Below the pieces are notes generated by a model. That model was given only the letters and a program-made list of their open reading frames with translations, ran no database searches and was not told where the DNA came from. From contig CAMZMU010000041.1 of NCBI GenBank assembly GCA_947311845.1, positions 116,648,796-116,712,795 on the forward strand: a stretch of 64,000 nucleotides of DNA, written 5' to 3'. Made by a program: the position numbers and the translations under genes. Every line of letters starts with the position of its first letter. Within the stretch, counting starts at the first letter, position 1. Source of the stretch: Poa pratensis (Eukaryota; Streptophyta; Magnoliopsida; Poales; Poaceae). Positions 23,739 to 33,916 of the stretch are shown piece after piece.

Positions 23739-24340
23739 AACACCTCTGTTGGTTCAAAATATCTTGTGCCTGAGTACTCTGTCGGGCGGTGGTGCTCCAG
23801 CGGCGAGCATGCTCTGTTCGTCGGGCGGTGGTGCTCCAGGGCCGTGGGCGTTCAGGAGGAGCGCCGGGCGGAGTCGCTGCTGCCGCTCATGGTGTCCAAG
23901 GATGGAGACGACTTGCCGGCCACATGGATTTTCCCTCAAGATCGGACAAATTTGCGGAGATCAGTGCACCTCGCCGTCGCAGCGCTCCAGGCAGAAAAAC
24001 TGAGCATCAAGACCGATCTTGGGGACAGAGCAGAGGAGGCGGATTTAGCGGCCATGGCGTCGTCGTCCTCCACGGCCGTTGCTGCAGCTGTTCCGGCGAC
24101 TCCGCGATCCAGCCCGTCGAAGCTGTAAAAAATACGCTCTCGTGAGCAGCAGCAGGCAAAAAGGTGACTATTTTGGACTTCTAATCTTGAGTAGAAGAGA
24201 GAAATCATTTATGCCTGCGCGAACCAAACAGCCGAAAATTTTCTCTCACGAGTACCCACAGGCAACCAAACACCCAGAGCTGAAATCCCAATTTGGCCCA
24301 AAAAATTCATCGCGAGCTACCAAACGGACTCTTTTTGGCC
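23739..24340. other. GC-rich interior and right end of the candidate TIR element
   Basis: It contains a local duplication of CGTCGGGCGGTGGTGCTCCA (near 23778 and 23819). Open frames on both strands are short, and I recognise no protein in them. Confidence 0.4.
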
Positions 24341-24360
24341 CACTGCGCGTTCCGAACGCC

Positions 24361-24369
24361 CCTTCTCCC
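24361..24369 (+). repeat. Left 9-bp target-site duplication of the MULE
   Basis: CCTTCTCCC, identical to 27741-27749. Confidence 0.8.
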
Positions 24370-24674
24370 CGGGAGCACCTCTATATCGCGTTACGCGAGT
24401 AGGAACTTCTCCTTCGCGTACCCCTTCGCTCGCTGAACTAGGTAGTGGGCTCGGCCCATTTAGCGGGGACCTTCGCTCGCGTTTCGTTCTGTTTGTTCGT
24501 TCACTGTTTCTATCGAACGCTTTGACTCTTTCAATGGAACGCTTTTGCTTTTTCCCGCGTTGACTGTTTAAATCGAACGCTTCGGCTGATTTTCAAACTG
24601 GGCCATCATTTGTTGAAACAAAATGTGCCATCTTTTAAGCAATCATTTTATTTGAACTATTTCAAAAATTGCTA

Positions 24675-24767
24675 CTCCCTCCGATCCGGTAAAATGGGCG
24701 CTGGAAATGAACTTGGCACGTACAAATTTTGTGTACAGTCCCGAAACTCTTTTAGGATCAGAGGGAG
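24675..24767. mobile_element. Stowaway MITE (Tc1/mariner type)
   Basis: This 93-bp element starts CTCCCTCCGATCC and ends GGATCAGAGGGAG (12 of 13 inverted matches), flanked by TA at 24673-24674 and 24768-24769. It is a textbook grass Stowaway, nested in the MULE. Confidence 0.9.
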
Positions 24768-24846
24768 TATTATTTTTAACGATCTTCACTACGCATGAAC
24801 TAAAAATCAGAAATTCCCCCTTTTTTGATTTTTTTTTATTTTTATT

Positions 24847-26191
24847 TTGGAACCATTTTCAAAATGGAACCATTTTTATTTTGAAACCAATTTCAAATGG
24901 ATCAATTTTGAAGTTGGAACTATTTTGAAAAATGGAACCATTTTTAATTTTGGAACCATTTTCAAAATGGAACCGTTTTTAAATTTAGAACCATTTTTAT
25001 TTTTGGAACCATTTTCAAAATGGAACCGTTTTTTTATTTCGGAACCATTTTAAAAAATTGAAACTATTTTCAAAATGGATCAATTAAGAAGTTGGAACCA
25101 TTTACAAAATGGAACCATTTTTAATTTCGGAACCATTTTAAAAAATTGGAACCATTTTCAAAATTTCGGAACAAATTTTAATTCCGGAACCATTTTCCAA
25201 ATAGAACCATTTTTTATTTTGGAACCATTTTTAATTTCAGAACCATTTTCAAAATTTCGGAACAATTTTTTATTTTGGAACCATTTTCAAAATGGAACCG
25301 TTTTTATTTTGGAACCATTTTCAAAATGGAACCATTTTTTATTTTGGAATCATTTTCAAAAAAAAATCGGAACCATTTTTAAAAATTGGAACCATTTTCA
25401 AAATTTCGGAACAATTTTCAAAAATGGAACCATTTTTATTTTGGAACCATTTTCAAAATGGAACCTTTTTTTTCTTTTGGAACCATTTTCAAAATGGAAC
25501 CATTTTTAATTTCAGAACAATTTTCAAAATGGAACCATTTTTATTTTGGAACCATTTTCAAAATTGAACCATTTTTATTTTGGAACCAATTTCAAATGGA
25601 TCAATTTTGAAGTTGGAACTATTTTGAAAAATGGAACCATTTTTATTTTGGAACAATTTTCAAAATGTAACAATTTTTAATTTTGGAACCATTTTAAAAA
25701 ATGGAACAATTATTAATTTTGGAACCATTTTTAAATGGAACCATTATTAATTTTTGAACAATTTTCAAAAATGGAACCATTATTAAGTTTGGAACCTTTT
25801 TCAAAATGGAACCATTTTTAATTTTGGAACCATTTTTAAAAATGGAACCAATTTAAAAAATGGAACCATTATTAATTTTGGATCCATTTTTAAATTACGA
25901 ACATTTTAGAAAAATAGAACCATTTTAAATTTCGGAACAATTTTAAAAAATGGAACCATTATTATTTTCGGAACAATTTTAATTTTTTTAACCATTATTA
26001 TTTTTGGAACCATTTTTGAAATGAAACCATTTTTAATTTTGGAACCATTTTTAAAAATGTAACTATTTTTTATTTCGGAACCTTTTTAAATAGAACCATT
26101 ATTAATTTTTTAACCATTTTAAAATTAGGAACATTTTAGAAAAATGGAACCATTATTAATTTTGGAACCATTTTTACAATGAAACCATTTT
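24847..26191 (+). repeat. AT-rich minisatellite, GGAACCATTTT units
   Basis: About 1.35 kb of imperfect head-to-tail units based on GGAACCATTTT(C/T)AAAAT, 15-20 bp each, with drifting length and phase. The long open frames over it (repeating EPF, NHFQNGTIF peptides) follow from the repeat and are not genes. It sits inside the MULE. Confidence 0.9.
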
Positions 26192-26614
26192 TATGATTTT
26201 ACATTTTCTCCCTTCCCCGGGGGGGCGCGCCTCTGTTCGCCATTTTTTCCATTGAACTTGCAGGCTTGAAGAGATTCAAAGCCTGTACCCCATAAAAAGA
26301 TAGGAAAGAAAACCTTAGAGGCAGTGTGGAGGGACATCACAACTGTAATAAGCAGAAGAGCTTGGCGACGGGCACCAAGGCAGTACTACTTATGAACATC
26401 ACCACATCTCTCAAATAAACAGCAGGCCAAAAACAAATCCCAGTTTGATCTGGAGATATTCTAGACCATCAATTGTCACACTGGTGAACCTTTCCTTTAA
26501 ACATACCGATTCTACACCGCAACGGCACGGACACGGCCATCTTACCACAATGCAGAACCAGAATGAGCAATGTTGTAAGGGAGGAATGAGCTTTTTATGA
26601 AATGCCAAACAAAC
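26192..26614 (-). other. Continuation of captured CHIP intron and MULE filler
   Basis: Directly after the exon donor (AAG|GTTTGT on the minus strand at 26614) the sequence reads as intron. I see no further exon. 26211-26240 is a CCCCGGGGGGGCGCGCC stretch at the junction with the minisatellite. Confidence 0.5.
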
Positions 26615-27195
26615 CTTCTCCAACTCCCTCACGGCGAGAGCACAGTCCTCCTTCTCGAGCAAAGCACATCCTAGCAAATAGTGTCCCTACATGTATTACA
26701 GAATTACAGAAAAAATGCTCCAACAGATCTGCAAACCCGTGTAACTTGCCAAAATACAGTATAAAACACAAGAATCAATCAGCAGAAAAAAAGTGAATCG
26801 TGGAAAGTGGAATCATCACCTTGACCAGGGCGTCGTCGAGCGCCAGCGCCCTCCTGCTGTCCTCCTCCACCTTGGCTCAGTCCCTGCACCGACGGAAAAG
26901 GCAGGATTTTTCAGCGCCGGGATTGCTGGCTTACTTTCGCCGGAAGTGGCAGAGGCCCCAGTTCACCCAGTACGCCGCCACGTCCGGGCACAGCGCAATC
27001 GCCTGGCAAATCAATCAACCAATTCGTGAGTTCATGGATTCGAATGGGCAAATCGGGAAGACGGGGATTGGGGAAGGAGGAGGTGCTCGCCTCGGTGTAG
27101 CAGTCGATGGCGGCGCCGAGGCGGCCCTTGCGGAAGCACGCGTTGCCCTCCGCGTGCCGGAGCTCCGCCTGTCGCGCCACGCCGGAGAAGGGAGA
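26615..27195 (-). pseudogene. CHIP-like TPR/U-box ubiquitin ligase gene fragment, introns retained
   Basis: Minus-strand exons: about 27195-27091 (AELRHAEGNACFRKGRLG, DCYTE), 27002-26935 (AIALCPDVAAYWVNWGLCHF), 26883-26820 (AKVEEDSRRALALDDALVK) and 26686-26615 (GHYLLGCALLEKEDCALAV). Splice phases agree and the reading continues across them. This is the N-terminal TPR domain of CHIP, the co-chaperone E3 ligase that binds Hsp70/Hsp90. The C-terminal U-box exons are missing. Damage: a TGA replaces the expected Trp at the start of exon 3 (about 26877-26879), and the first intron starts GC instead of GT. It was captured by the MULE as genomic DNA. Confidence 0.85.
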
Positions 27196-27230
27196 AGAAG
27201 AAGAAGAAGAAGAAGAAGAAGAAGAAGAAG
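27192..27230 (+). repeat. (GAA)n microsatellite
   Basis: About 13 AGA/GAA units, followed by GCAGCAGGGG. A shorter copy with the same flanks (GAAGGGAGAAG...GCAGCAGGG) stands at 27563-27602, showing a local duplication within the MULE. Confidence 0.85.
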
Positions 27231-27740
27231 CAGCAGGGGTTATCGACTGACTAACTGTCGCTCAATCAACTTTAGTATTCAGTTACCTCGATAAAAAATA
27301 CTACCGAACTGCAGTTTCTACTAATATCCAGCACATCAACAGAAGCTGCAGCTACTGCTACAAATCAGATGCACCCGAATTAGAAGAAGAACCATCCAAG
27401 CCGATGGGCGCTATCAATTTATTTCGAGAATCGATGGGCGGCGGAACAGAAGCAGTGCGCGCCGTCGCGCGAAGAAGAAGCAGTGGTCCGCGCGGAGCAG
27501 AAGCAGTGCCCTCGTCGCGGCGGAGTGCGCTCGTTGCGGCGGAGGCGAATCAGTGCGCGACCCCGCCGGGGAAGGGAGAAGAAGAAGAAGAAGCAGCAGG
27601 GCGTTGCGGCGCGGTCGTCTCTCGGTCGGAAGGGAGAAGGAGTGCGGCGCGGTCGATCTGTATAAACTGGGCCAGGCCCAAGTGGAGACGGGGTACGCGA
27701 AGCTAAACTAGCATCGCGGTACGCGATGTATAGGATTCTC
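27231..27740. other. GC-rich right arm of the MULE
   Basis: Carries repeated GAACAGAAGCAGTGCGCG-like pieces (27440-27560) and the right inverted terminal region (about 27645-27740). Open frames on both strands have no recognisable protein. Confidence 0.5.
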
Positions 27741-27749
27741 CCTTCTCCC
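27741..27749 (+). repeat. Right 9-bp target-site duplication of the MULE
   Basis: CCTTCTCCC, identical to 24361-24369. It lies about 180 bp upstream of the ATG of F-box gene 1. Confidence 0.8.
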
Positions 27750-27928
27750 GGGCGCATATCTCCAGTGAGATGAAAAATCCATGCAGGCTACCAAACTCGC
27801 CCATACTGGCCAGGCCACGATCCCATTTCCTTCCTTTTTTTTTGCGAATGCCAATTCCTTCCTTCCCTCCCAGCTCTTCAAAATTTTCCTCACACCAAAC
27901 CCTCGCCGCCGCCGCCACCCGACCGACC
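27750..27928 (+). promoter_or_regulatory. Upstream region of F-box copy 1, shortened by the MULE
   Basis: Only about 180 bp separates the MULE from the ATG. TTTTCCTCACACCAAACCCT at about 27884 is shared with copy 2 (TTTTCCCCACACCAAACCCT at about 30932). The GGAGCTGGTCGAACC-type box found farther upstream of copies 2, 3 and 5 is not present here. Confidence 0.45.
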
Positions 27929-29314
27929 ATGCTGCCACCGCCGCCGGCACCACCGACGCTGCCGGACGAGCTTCTAGAGCAGATCTTCCTCCGCCTTCCG
28001 CCGGAAGAGCCAGAGTGCCTCGTGCGCGCCTCCCTCGCCAGCAAGCTCTGGCTCGGCCGCCTCGCCGCCCCTCGCTTCCGCGGCCTCTACAGCGACTTCC
28101 ACGGAGCTGCCCCCATGCTCGGCTTCTTCCTTTCCAATCCACGCTTCTTCCCGGTGGAGGATGAGCTATTCGTCTCCACCACGAAATTCCGCGCGTGCAT
28201 TCCCGACCCCGGAAACAGGTACTCTGCATATGAGGTGATGGACTGCCGCCATGGCCGCCTTCTCCTTGGGCCTAGGGATGTGTCAGTGTCACCCGAGATG
28301 TTTGTCGTTTTGGACCCCATCACGGGCTGCCGGACGGAGCTAGAGGCTCCGGGACCCCACAACTACTATGCGGCTGCTGTGCTCTGTGCCGTCAAGGGTT
28401 GTGACCACCACGCGTGTCAGGATGGCCCCTCCAGGGTGGTCTGCGTCGGTCTACATGATCTTGAATCCGCCGAATCTGCATTTACGTACGAGTCCTTGCC
28501 GGAGACGGGCGACTCTTTGCTTCCTCAGTGGAGCGAGCCGTGCTCTGGTATTTATCTTGGGCGTGATACAGAAATCCCGCTAGTGCCCCCTGTCCTCATC
28601 CAAGACACACTCTACTTCAAGCTTATTTGTGATAATCATCGGGTGGGGATTCTCCAATATGACTTGTGTTCTAAACGCTTATCACTGATTGATGCACCGC
28701 TCGCGATGGAGGAAGATATCACTATCCTCATGCGGATGGAAGATGGCAGTTTGGGATTTGCACACTTGTATGGGTTAGCCCTCAATCTCTGCTCAAGGCA
28801 GATGGGTTCCGACGGAGTTGGGTCCTGGTCTGAATTTAAGTTCATTGATCTCAAGGAACTTCTCCCTGTTCCCAGTAAAATAAATAGTCTAATTGGATCT
28901 GTGGAGGGCACTGATACCATTTTTCTGACCACGGAACTTGGCATCTACGAGATTAATCTCAAGTCACTAGGTTGGAAGAAGATACGGAATAAAGAAACTT
29001 CCAGCAATTTAATTCCTTACATAAGATTTTATTATCCACAAGGTATGCCTATATCTCCTTTGTTTTGTAATTTCAGAAGAAACTATATATGGAATGCTTA
29101 ACTATATTGAGAGTTATATATAAGGTTTTGATTTACAACAATATTTGTGTTTGAGCATATTTTGAGTGATGTCTACACTCTACACTCAACGTTACACCTA
29201 ATTATGATCATGCCTACTTAATTTGGCAATTTATATGGTATCTTGTCATCTCCATTTGTGATAGCTAATCTATATTTTGCAGAGAGGGCGAACCTATGTG
29301 ATGCGGCACATTGA
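27929..29314 (+). CDS. F-box protein gene, copy 1 (intact, two exons)
   Basis: Exon 1 is 27929-29042 and exon 2 is 29283-29314; the CDS gives 381 aa. ATG 27929 is chosen because the same GACCATG context starts copies 2 and 5. Residues about 11-50 form the F-box (LPDELLEQIFLRLPPEEPE, RASLASKLWL), which binds SKP1 in an SCF ubiquitin ligase. The rest is a grass-type F-box-associated region with VLDPITGC, AAVLCAVKGCDHHACQDG and ELGIYEINLKSLGWKK. The intron is phase 1 (CAAG|GTATGCC ... TTTTGCAG). Exon 2 encodes only ERANLCDAAH. The substrate is unknown. It is the only copy here with an unbroken frame and a normal start. Confidence 0.9.
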
Positions 29315-30030
29315 CAACAAAAGGTTGAATTTTAAGGGCGGCCACTCTCATCAACTAGAAACATGACCAACTTGGAGGTGACAGTGACAGTGGATCTTAT
29401 GATGAGTTAGTCCACTATTTAGTAGCTGGTTTGATGAAATGGTGTTTGTTTCAAGTACTGTTGCTGACTTTTGTCAGTAAGGTTGATAACTTCCCGATGT
29501 TGTTGCCATGTGTAAGGGGGTGAAGGGATTATCTTGTAATGAACCTCCAGTTTCTTGCGGCAGCAGCAACAATATGCTCTGGTATTTAGTTTGCTTGAAA
29601 GTGCACTGCGGATAGCAGCATAGTCTTAAAGAAATGCTTTTATTGTCTCCTAGATTTGATTCAGTATGTTGGTTTATCTCCCAGAAGAGGCACCATTGAT
29701 GAGTAGTAGATCATGATGGCATGTCTAGAACTAGTGGTTTCTGCATTCTGGCTTCCTAATATGTCTTCATTAATCTTGTGGATTCATTTAGTGCTACATG
29801 TCAAGTGACGATGTTCCTACAGTTCTTTTTAGCAAGCAGTGTTACCGAATAGTGTGAACTTAAATCTTGAGCTACAAGTTCAGGTAGCTGATAGTCTGAC
29901 AGCATATGGGCTGCCTGACTGCTCATAGAGAATTTCTTCAGTAGCTCCAAAAAATATAATGTATAGTTTGTTATATGTTGTACATTCTTGCCTACAGTTG
30001 ACATAATGGTAGACTCACTGCACTTTTCAT
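29315..30030 (+). other. F-box family 3'-UTR/downstream module (copy 1)
   Basis: Shares successive blocks with downstream regions of copies 2, 4 and 5: GACCAACTTGGAGGTGACA, ACCTCCAGTTTCTTGC, GAAAGTGCACTGCGGATAGC, CTACATGTCAAGTG and TTCTTCAGTAGCTCC. No open frame. It marks the extent of the duplicated unit. Confidence 0.65.
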
Positions 30031-30819
30031 GTAGTTAGATGAGTTGCTCTTACGTTTGCTCATAGAGTGCATGACCTTAGTGATCACTGCAAATGCTTTG
30101 TTCATCATAATTCCTATGCTGGTTTCACATATTTTCCCTATCGATCATCTACTCAATAGGTTCAACACACATTTATCTATGTTTTCACATATTTTCCTTA
30201 TCGATCCTCTATTCAGGTAGCTATGAAGCTCTCGTCTTTCTTCTGTTGCTTCATAACTTATTTTTTTAAGATTTATGTTGCTTCATATCCTGTTAACATG
30301 CCACTATGATACCAGGATAACCTGCGATTCCTTGGTGTTGTATCTCTTGTACTTGGTCAATCATTACTTGCACAGCGCCATTTGTTTTTAGCTGCTCCGT
30401 GGCAATGTTTACCGAACATCAAAACCAAACACATCTAACATAAGATGCGCAGCCGCCTAGGAGAACATGCACACTTAGTCTGCAAATTGAAGGGCTTCCT
30501 AGACCTAGATGAACACGTTCAGGGAAGCTAAACAGCTTAACACGATACCAGATCGATACACGTCCATGAATCTTGAGCCAACAAGTGGGAGCGATCTTCA
30601 GCACGCTGGAACATCTCCCAGACAGAGGCTCTAGCAGAGAGAGGGTGTGTCAGTCATATGTCCAACCTCTGCAAGTATGATTGGGGAACAGTTCAGCGAT
30701 TGCGTTCAAGGTTAACAACATACATAGCTCACACACAATGGTCTTAGTTATACTGTATTACGTCTTGTAGATTCAGACACAAATTAGAGATCTCTCGTGA
30801 TCTTCCAGTCAAGTTCAAG
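30031..30819. other. Intergenic, nothing recognised
   Basis: AT-rich single-copy-looking DNA. TTTTCACATATTTTCC(C/T)TATCGATC occurs twice (about 30124 and 30183). No gene, RNA or transposon could be supported. Confidence 0.4.
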
Positions 30820-30981
30820 TAGTCAGGATTGAGCTACTGAAGAAAAAGCTTCAGTAAGCAAGAACCGCGGAGCTGGTCGAGCCGAACCGTCAGAGGTAAT
30901 ACAGTACTGAGGGTTCAGCACCTTGTCAAAGTTTTCCCCACACCAAACCCTCGCCGCCGCCGCCGCCGCCACCGACCGACC
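30820..30981 (+). promoter_or_regulatory. Conserved upstream module of F-box copy 2
   Basis: GATTGAGCTACTGAAG...AAGCTTCAGTAAGCAAGAAC followed by GGAGCTGGTCGAGCCGAACC. The same two blocks stand before copy 3 (36430-36570) and, with changes, before copy 4 (41630-41790). Conservation suggests promoter or 5' UTR; the function is inferred. Confidence 0.55.
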
Positions 30982-32422
30982 ATGCCGCCGCCGCTGCCAC
31001 CCACGTTGCCAGAGGAGCTTCTCGAGGAGATCTTCCTCCGCCTCCCGCCGGACGAGCCCGAGTGGCTCGTGCGCGCCTCCCTCGCCAGCAAGCTCTGGCT
31101 CGGCCGCCTCACCGACCCTCGCTTCCACGCTCGCTACACCGAGTTCCACGTTGCTGCCCCCATGCTCGGCTTCTTTCAATCCGGTCCACACTTGGTCTCG
31201 CAGTCGCAGGAGATCCATTTTTCGTCTCCACCACGAAAGTCCAAATGTGCATTCCCGATCCCGGATACATGGGCGAGGCGTGGGACTGCCGCCATGGCCG
31301 CGTTCTCCTTGAGCCTAGGGATGTGTCACCCGAGAAGCTCGTCGTTTTGGACCCCATCACCGGCTGCTGGACGGAGCTGTTCACGCCCGGCGGATACGAC
31401 ATCTGCTATAGGGCTGCGGTGCTCTGCGGGGTGAACGGCTGTGACCACCGCGCCTGTCATCATGGTCCCTCCCGGGTGGTCGTCGTCGGGCTACATATGA
31501 ATCCCCCTATTTTCGTCGCACATGCGTATGACTACTCGCCGGAGACGGCCGGCGAGATGAGCAAGCCTCACCCTTGGTCGAGCAAGCCGTGCTCTGGTCT
31601 AAGTCTTGGGTCTTATGCATCCATCCAGCCTGTGCCCCTAGTCCTCATCCAAGACGCACTCTGCTTCATGCTTGTGTATGAATATGATTATCACGTGGGA
31701 ATTCTCACATATGACTTGTGTTCTAAACGCTTATCGCTGATTGATCCGCCGCTTGCAAAGAGAGACAATGATCAGTTCACTATTCTCATGGGGATGGAGG
31801 ATGGCAGTTTGGGGTTTGCATACCTGGACGGCTTAACCCTCAAGCTGTGGTCAAGGCAGATGGGTCGCGACGGAGTTTGGTCATGGACTGAATGTAGGGT
31901 CATTGATCTCAAGGAACTTCTCTCCATTAGCCATAAAAGCCTCGGAGGGAGCTGATCCGACCAATTGGATCTGTGGAGGGCGGTGATATCATTTTCGTGA
32001 CCACCCAACTTGGCATCTACAAGATTAATCTCAAGTCACTAGAGTGCAAGAAGATATGGAAGAAAGGAACTTCCCGCAATTTAATTCCTTACATGAGATT
32101 TTATTATCCACAAGGTATATCTATATCTCCTTTCTTTTGTAATTTGGAAACAACTCTTAAGTGATAATATATCGGTCACTAGAACAAACCATATATTAAA
32201 TGTTTAACTATATTGAAAGTTATATCGAATATTGTTCCAATTTGCGATAGGATATGTGTTTGAGAAAATTTTGAGTGTAGTCTACATTCGAAAGTTGCAC
32301 CTAATTATGATCATGCGTACTTAATTGGAAATTTATATGCTATCATGTCATCTCCTTTTGTGATGGCACTGAAAAATCTATGTTTTGCAGAGAGGGCGAA
32401 CCCATGTGATGTTGCGCACTGA
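30982..32422 (+). pseudogene. F-box protein gene, copy 2 (two frameshifts)
   Basis: ATG 30982 opens MPPPLPPTLPEELLEEIFLR (F-box), then RASLASKLWLGRL. Near 31210 the frame moves by one base, continuing FFVSTTKVQMCIPDPG, AAVLCGVNGCDHRACHHG, EYDYHVGILTYDL and TECRVIDLKELLSI. It shifts again near 31940 (stop at 31953-31955), after which IGSVEGGDIIFVTT and LGIYKINLKSLECKK follow. Exon 1 ends at 32114 (CAAG|GTATATC). Exon 2, 32391-32422, encodes ERANPCDVAH. Without the two shifts it would match copy 1 in length. It is a pseudogene unless the shifts are assembly errors. Confidence 0.85.
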
Positions 32423-33240
32423 CAACACACGGTTGAATTTTCTTGAGGGAGGCCACTCTCATCAACCAGAAACATGACCAACTTTGAAGCGACAGTGGGT
32501 CTTATGATGATTTATGCCACTATGTAGTAGCTGGTTTGATGAAATGGTACTTATTGTCATCAAGTACTGTTGCTGTCTTTTGTTAGTAAGCTAGGTAACT
32601 TCCCATGTTGTTGACATGTGTAAGTGGGGGAATGGATTATCTTGCAAGGAACCTCCATTTTCTTGCAGCAGCTGCAATAAGCCAATAACCAGTTATTTAG
32701 TTTGCTTGAAAATGCGCGGCAGATATTAGCTTGGTCTTAAAAACTCTATTTCCTCTACTAGCTTTGATCCACTATCTATATTCATCTCCAAAAGAGGTAC
32801 CATTTTTTAGTAGATGACGATGGCATGTCTGAAACTACATGTAAATTTACTAGCCTAGTGGTTTATGTCGCCCAATATATGATGCGATGATGGTTTCTGG
32901 ATGCTACCTCGCTGATATGTTTTTGTTAATCTTGTTAATTTAATTAGTACTACATGTCAAGTGTTGATGTTGCTGCAGTTCTCAATAGCAAGTAGTGTTA
33001 GTAAAGAGTATAACATGTAAAATAAAATCTTGAGCTATAAGTTCAGGCAACTGACATTTAAATAGCATAAGAGCTGCATTAATGCATGATATGCATAGGG
33101 CTTTTATTTCTTCAGTAGCTCCATAAAACGGTAAGACATAGTTGGTTATATGTTGCACATGGTTGGCCTACAGTGGACATATGGTAGACTGTACTGTCCA
33201 TATACTGAGATGAAGATGTTCATATGTTTGGTCGTAGAGT
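32423..33240 (+). other. F-box family 3'-UTR/downstream module (copy 2)
   Basis: Same block order as behind copy 1 (GAACCTCCATTTTCTTGCAG, AGCTTGGTCTTAAAAACTC, CTACATGTCAAGTG, TTCTTCAGTAGCTCC). Non-coding. Confidence 0.65.
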
Positions 33241-33255
33241 TTATATTGTTTATGA

Positions 33256-33298
33256 TAGACTGTACTTCCATGTAGTACTACATGGACAGTACAGTCTA
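33256..33298. other. Inverted repeat (hairpin)
   Basis: TAGACTGTACT.TCCATGTAGT faces ACTACATGGACAGTACAGTCTA with one or two mismatches, arms about 21 bp. A third half-copy, TAGACTGTACTGTCCAT, lies at 33185. Confidence 0.6.
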
Positions 33299-33487
33299 CC
33301 ATATGGCAGGCTGAAATGATATGGGCTAAATCTCATATAGGTTCTATTTGCTTCCGTATCTCAACAAAAGTAGTAGATTTTTTTCGTTGTTTGTTGCACA
33401 TTGTTTGTCGGAGTGCAAGGCTAGTGATCGTTGCAATTCTTTTGGTCTCTCCTAATGTTCCAACTGGTTTTCTTGCCATGTTGTTTG

Positions 33488-33530
33488 TTTTTTTAGAAAC
33501 GAGGCAAAAGCTTTGCCTTTATATTTGCCC
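33488..33530 (-). mobile_element. 43-bp 5'-truncated retroposon tail
   Basis: A T-run followed by AGAAACGAGGCAAAAGC, typical of antisense LINE/SINE 3' ends in grasses (from memory). It is flanked by a perfect 9-bp TSD TGTTGTTTG (33479-33487 and 33531-33539). Confidence 0.65.
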
Positions 33531-33916
33531 TGTTGTTTGGTCTGCTTCAAAATGATCTGTATACATGGTTAGTTACCCCTTCACACTTTTTAAACAAGTT
33601 TAAGGTTACCTCCTCTTAGACTGGGAGGAGGTTCAAATGATTAGCAGATGTCGACTTACAGCACCTGATAAATCTTCTGCGGCAAGATTATGATGGCTTC
33701 TGCATGTTGGGTGTTGGATAAATCTGAATTAACCTTGTAAGCTGAGATAGCATGACATTTCAAAGTGTGTTGTTACTGAAGTATTGTGTTGCCTTGGTTT
33801 GAGCTAATGCAAAGTGAACCACTAAATGTAAGGAGCTTTGTTTTAAAAAATCAGGAATTTGGCATCACCAATACTAACACTAAAGAAATAGCAAGTAATG
33901 CTCATGCAGCTGTGTT

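Larger units (their letters stand above)
22870..24340. mobile_element. Candidate TIR transposon carrying a phosphatase gene fragment
   Basis: The left end (GGCCGCGTTTGGTAGC, then CCGGCTGTTTGGTTG at about 22922) is mirrored on the right (minus-strand GGCC...GTTTGGTAGC from 24340, then CGGCTGTTTGGTTCGC at about 24233). The same two motifs thus occur in the same order from each end. I could not find a convincing target-site duplication, so superfamily (PIF/Harbinger or hAT) and exact ends are open. The interior contains captured genic GC-rich DNA. Confidence 0.45.
24370..27740. mobile_element. Mutator-like element carrying CHIP gene fragments (Pack-MULE)
   Basis: It is flanked by a perfect 9-bp direct repeat CCTTCTCCC (24361-24369 and 27741-27749), the Mutator hallmark. 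The two ends are inverted, diverged copies over about 95 bp. Both carry CTATA, ATCGCGT..CGCGA, TTCGCGTACCCC and then GGCCCA.TTTA when read inwards. There is no transposase, so it is non-autonomous. Inside, from left to right, are a Stowaway MITE, a 1.3-kb AT-rich minisatellite, and antisense exons and introns of a CHIP-like gene. Capturing genomic gene pieces with introns is typical of Pack-MULEs in grasses. Confidence 0.8.

Noticed and set aside
24847..25610. Long open frames with repeating EPF/NHFQNG peptides
   Set aside because: Direct translation of the minisatellite; no independent coding evidence.
27708..28229. Minus-strand frames of 113 and 173 codons
   Set aside because: Antisense shadows of F-box gene 1 exon 1, which has a GC-rich biased composition.
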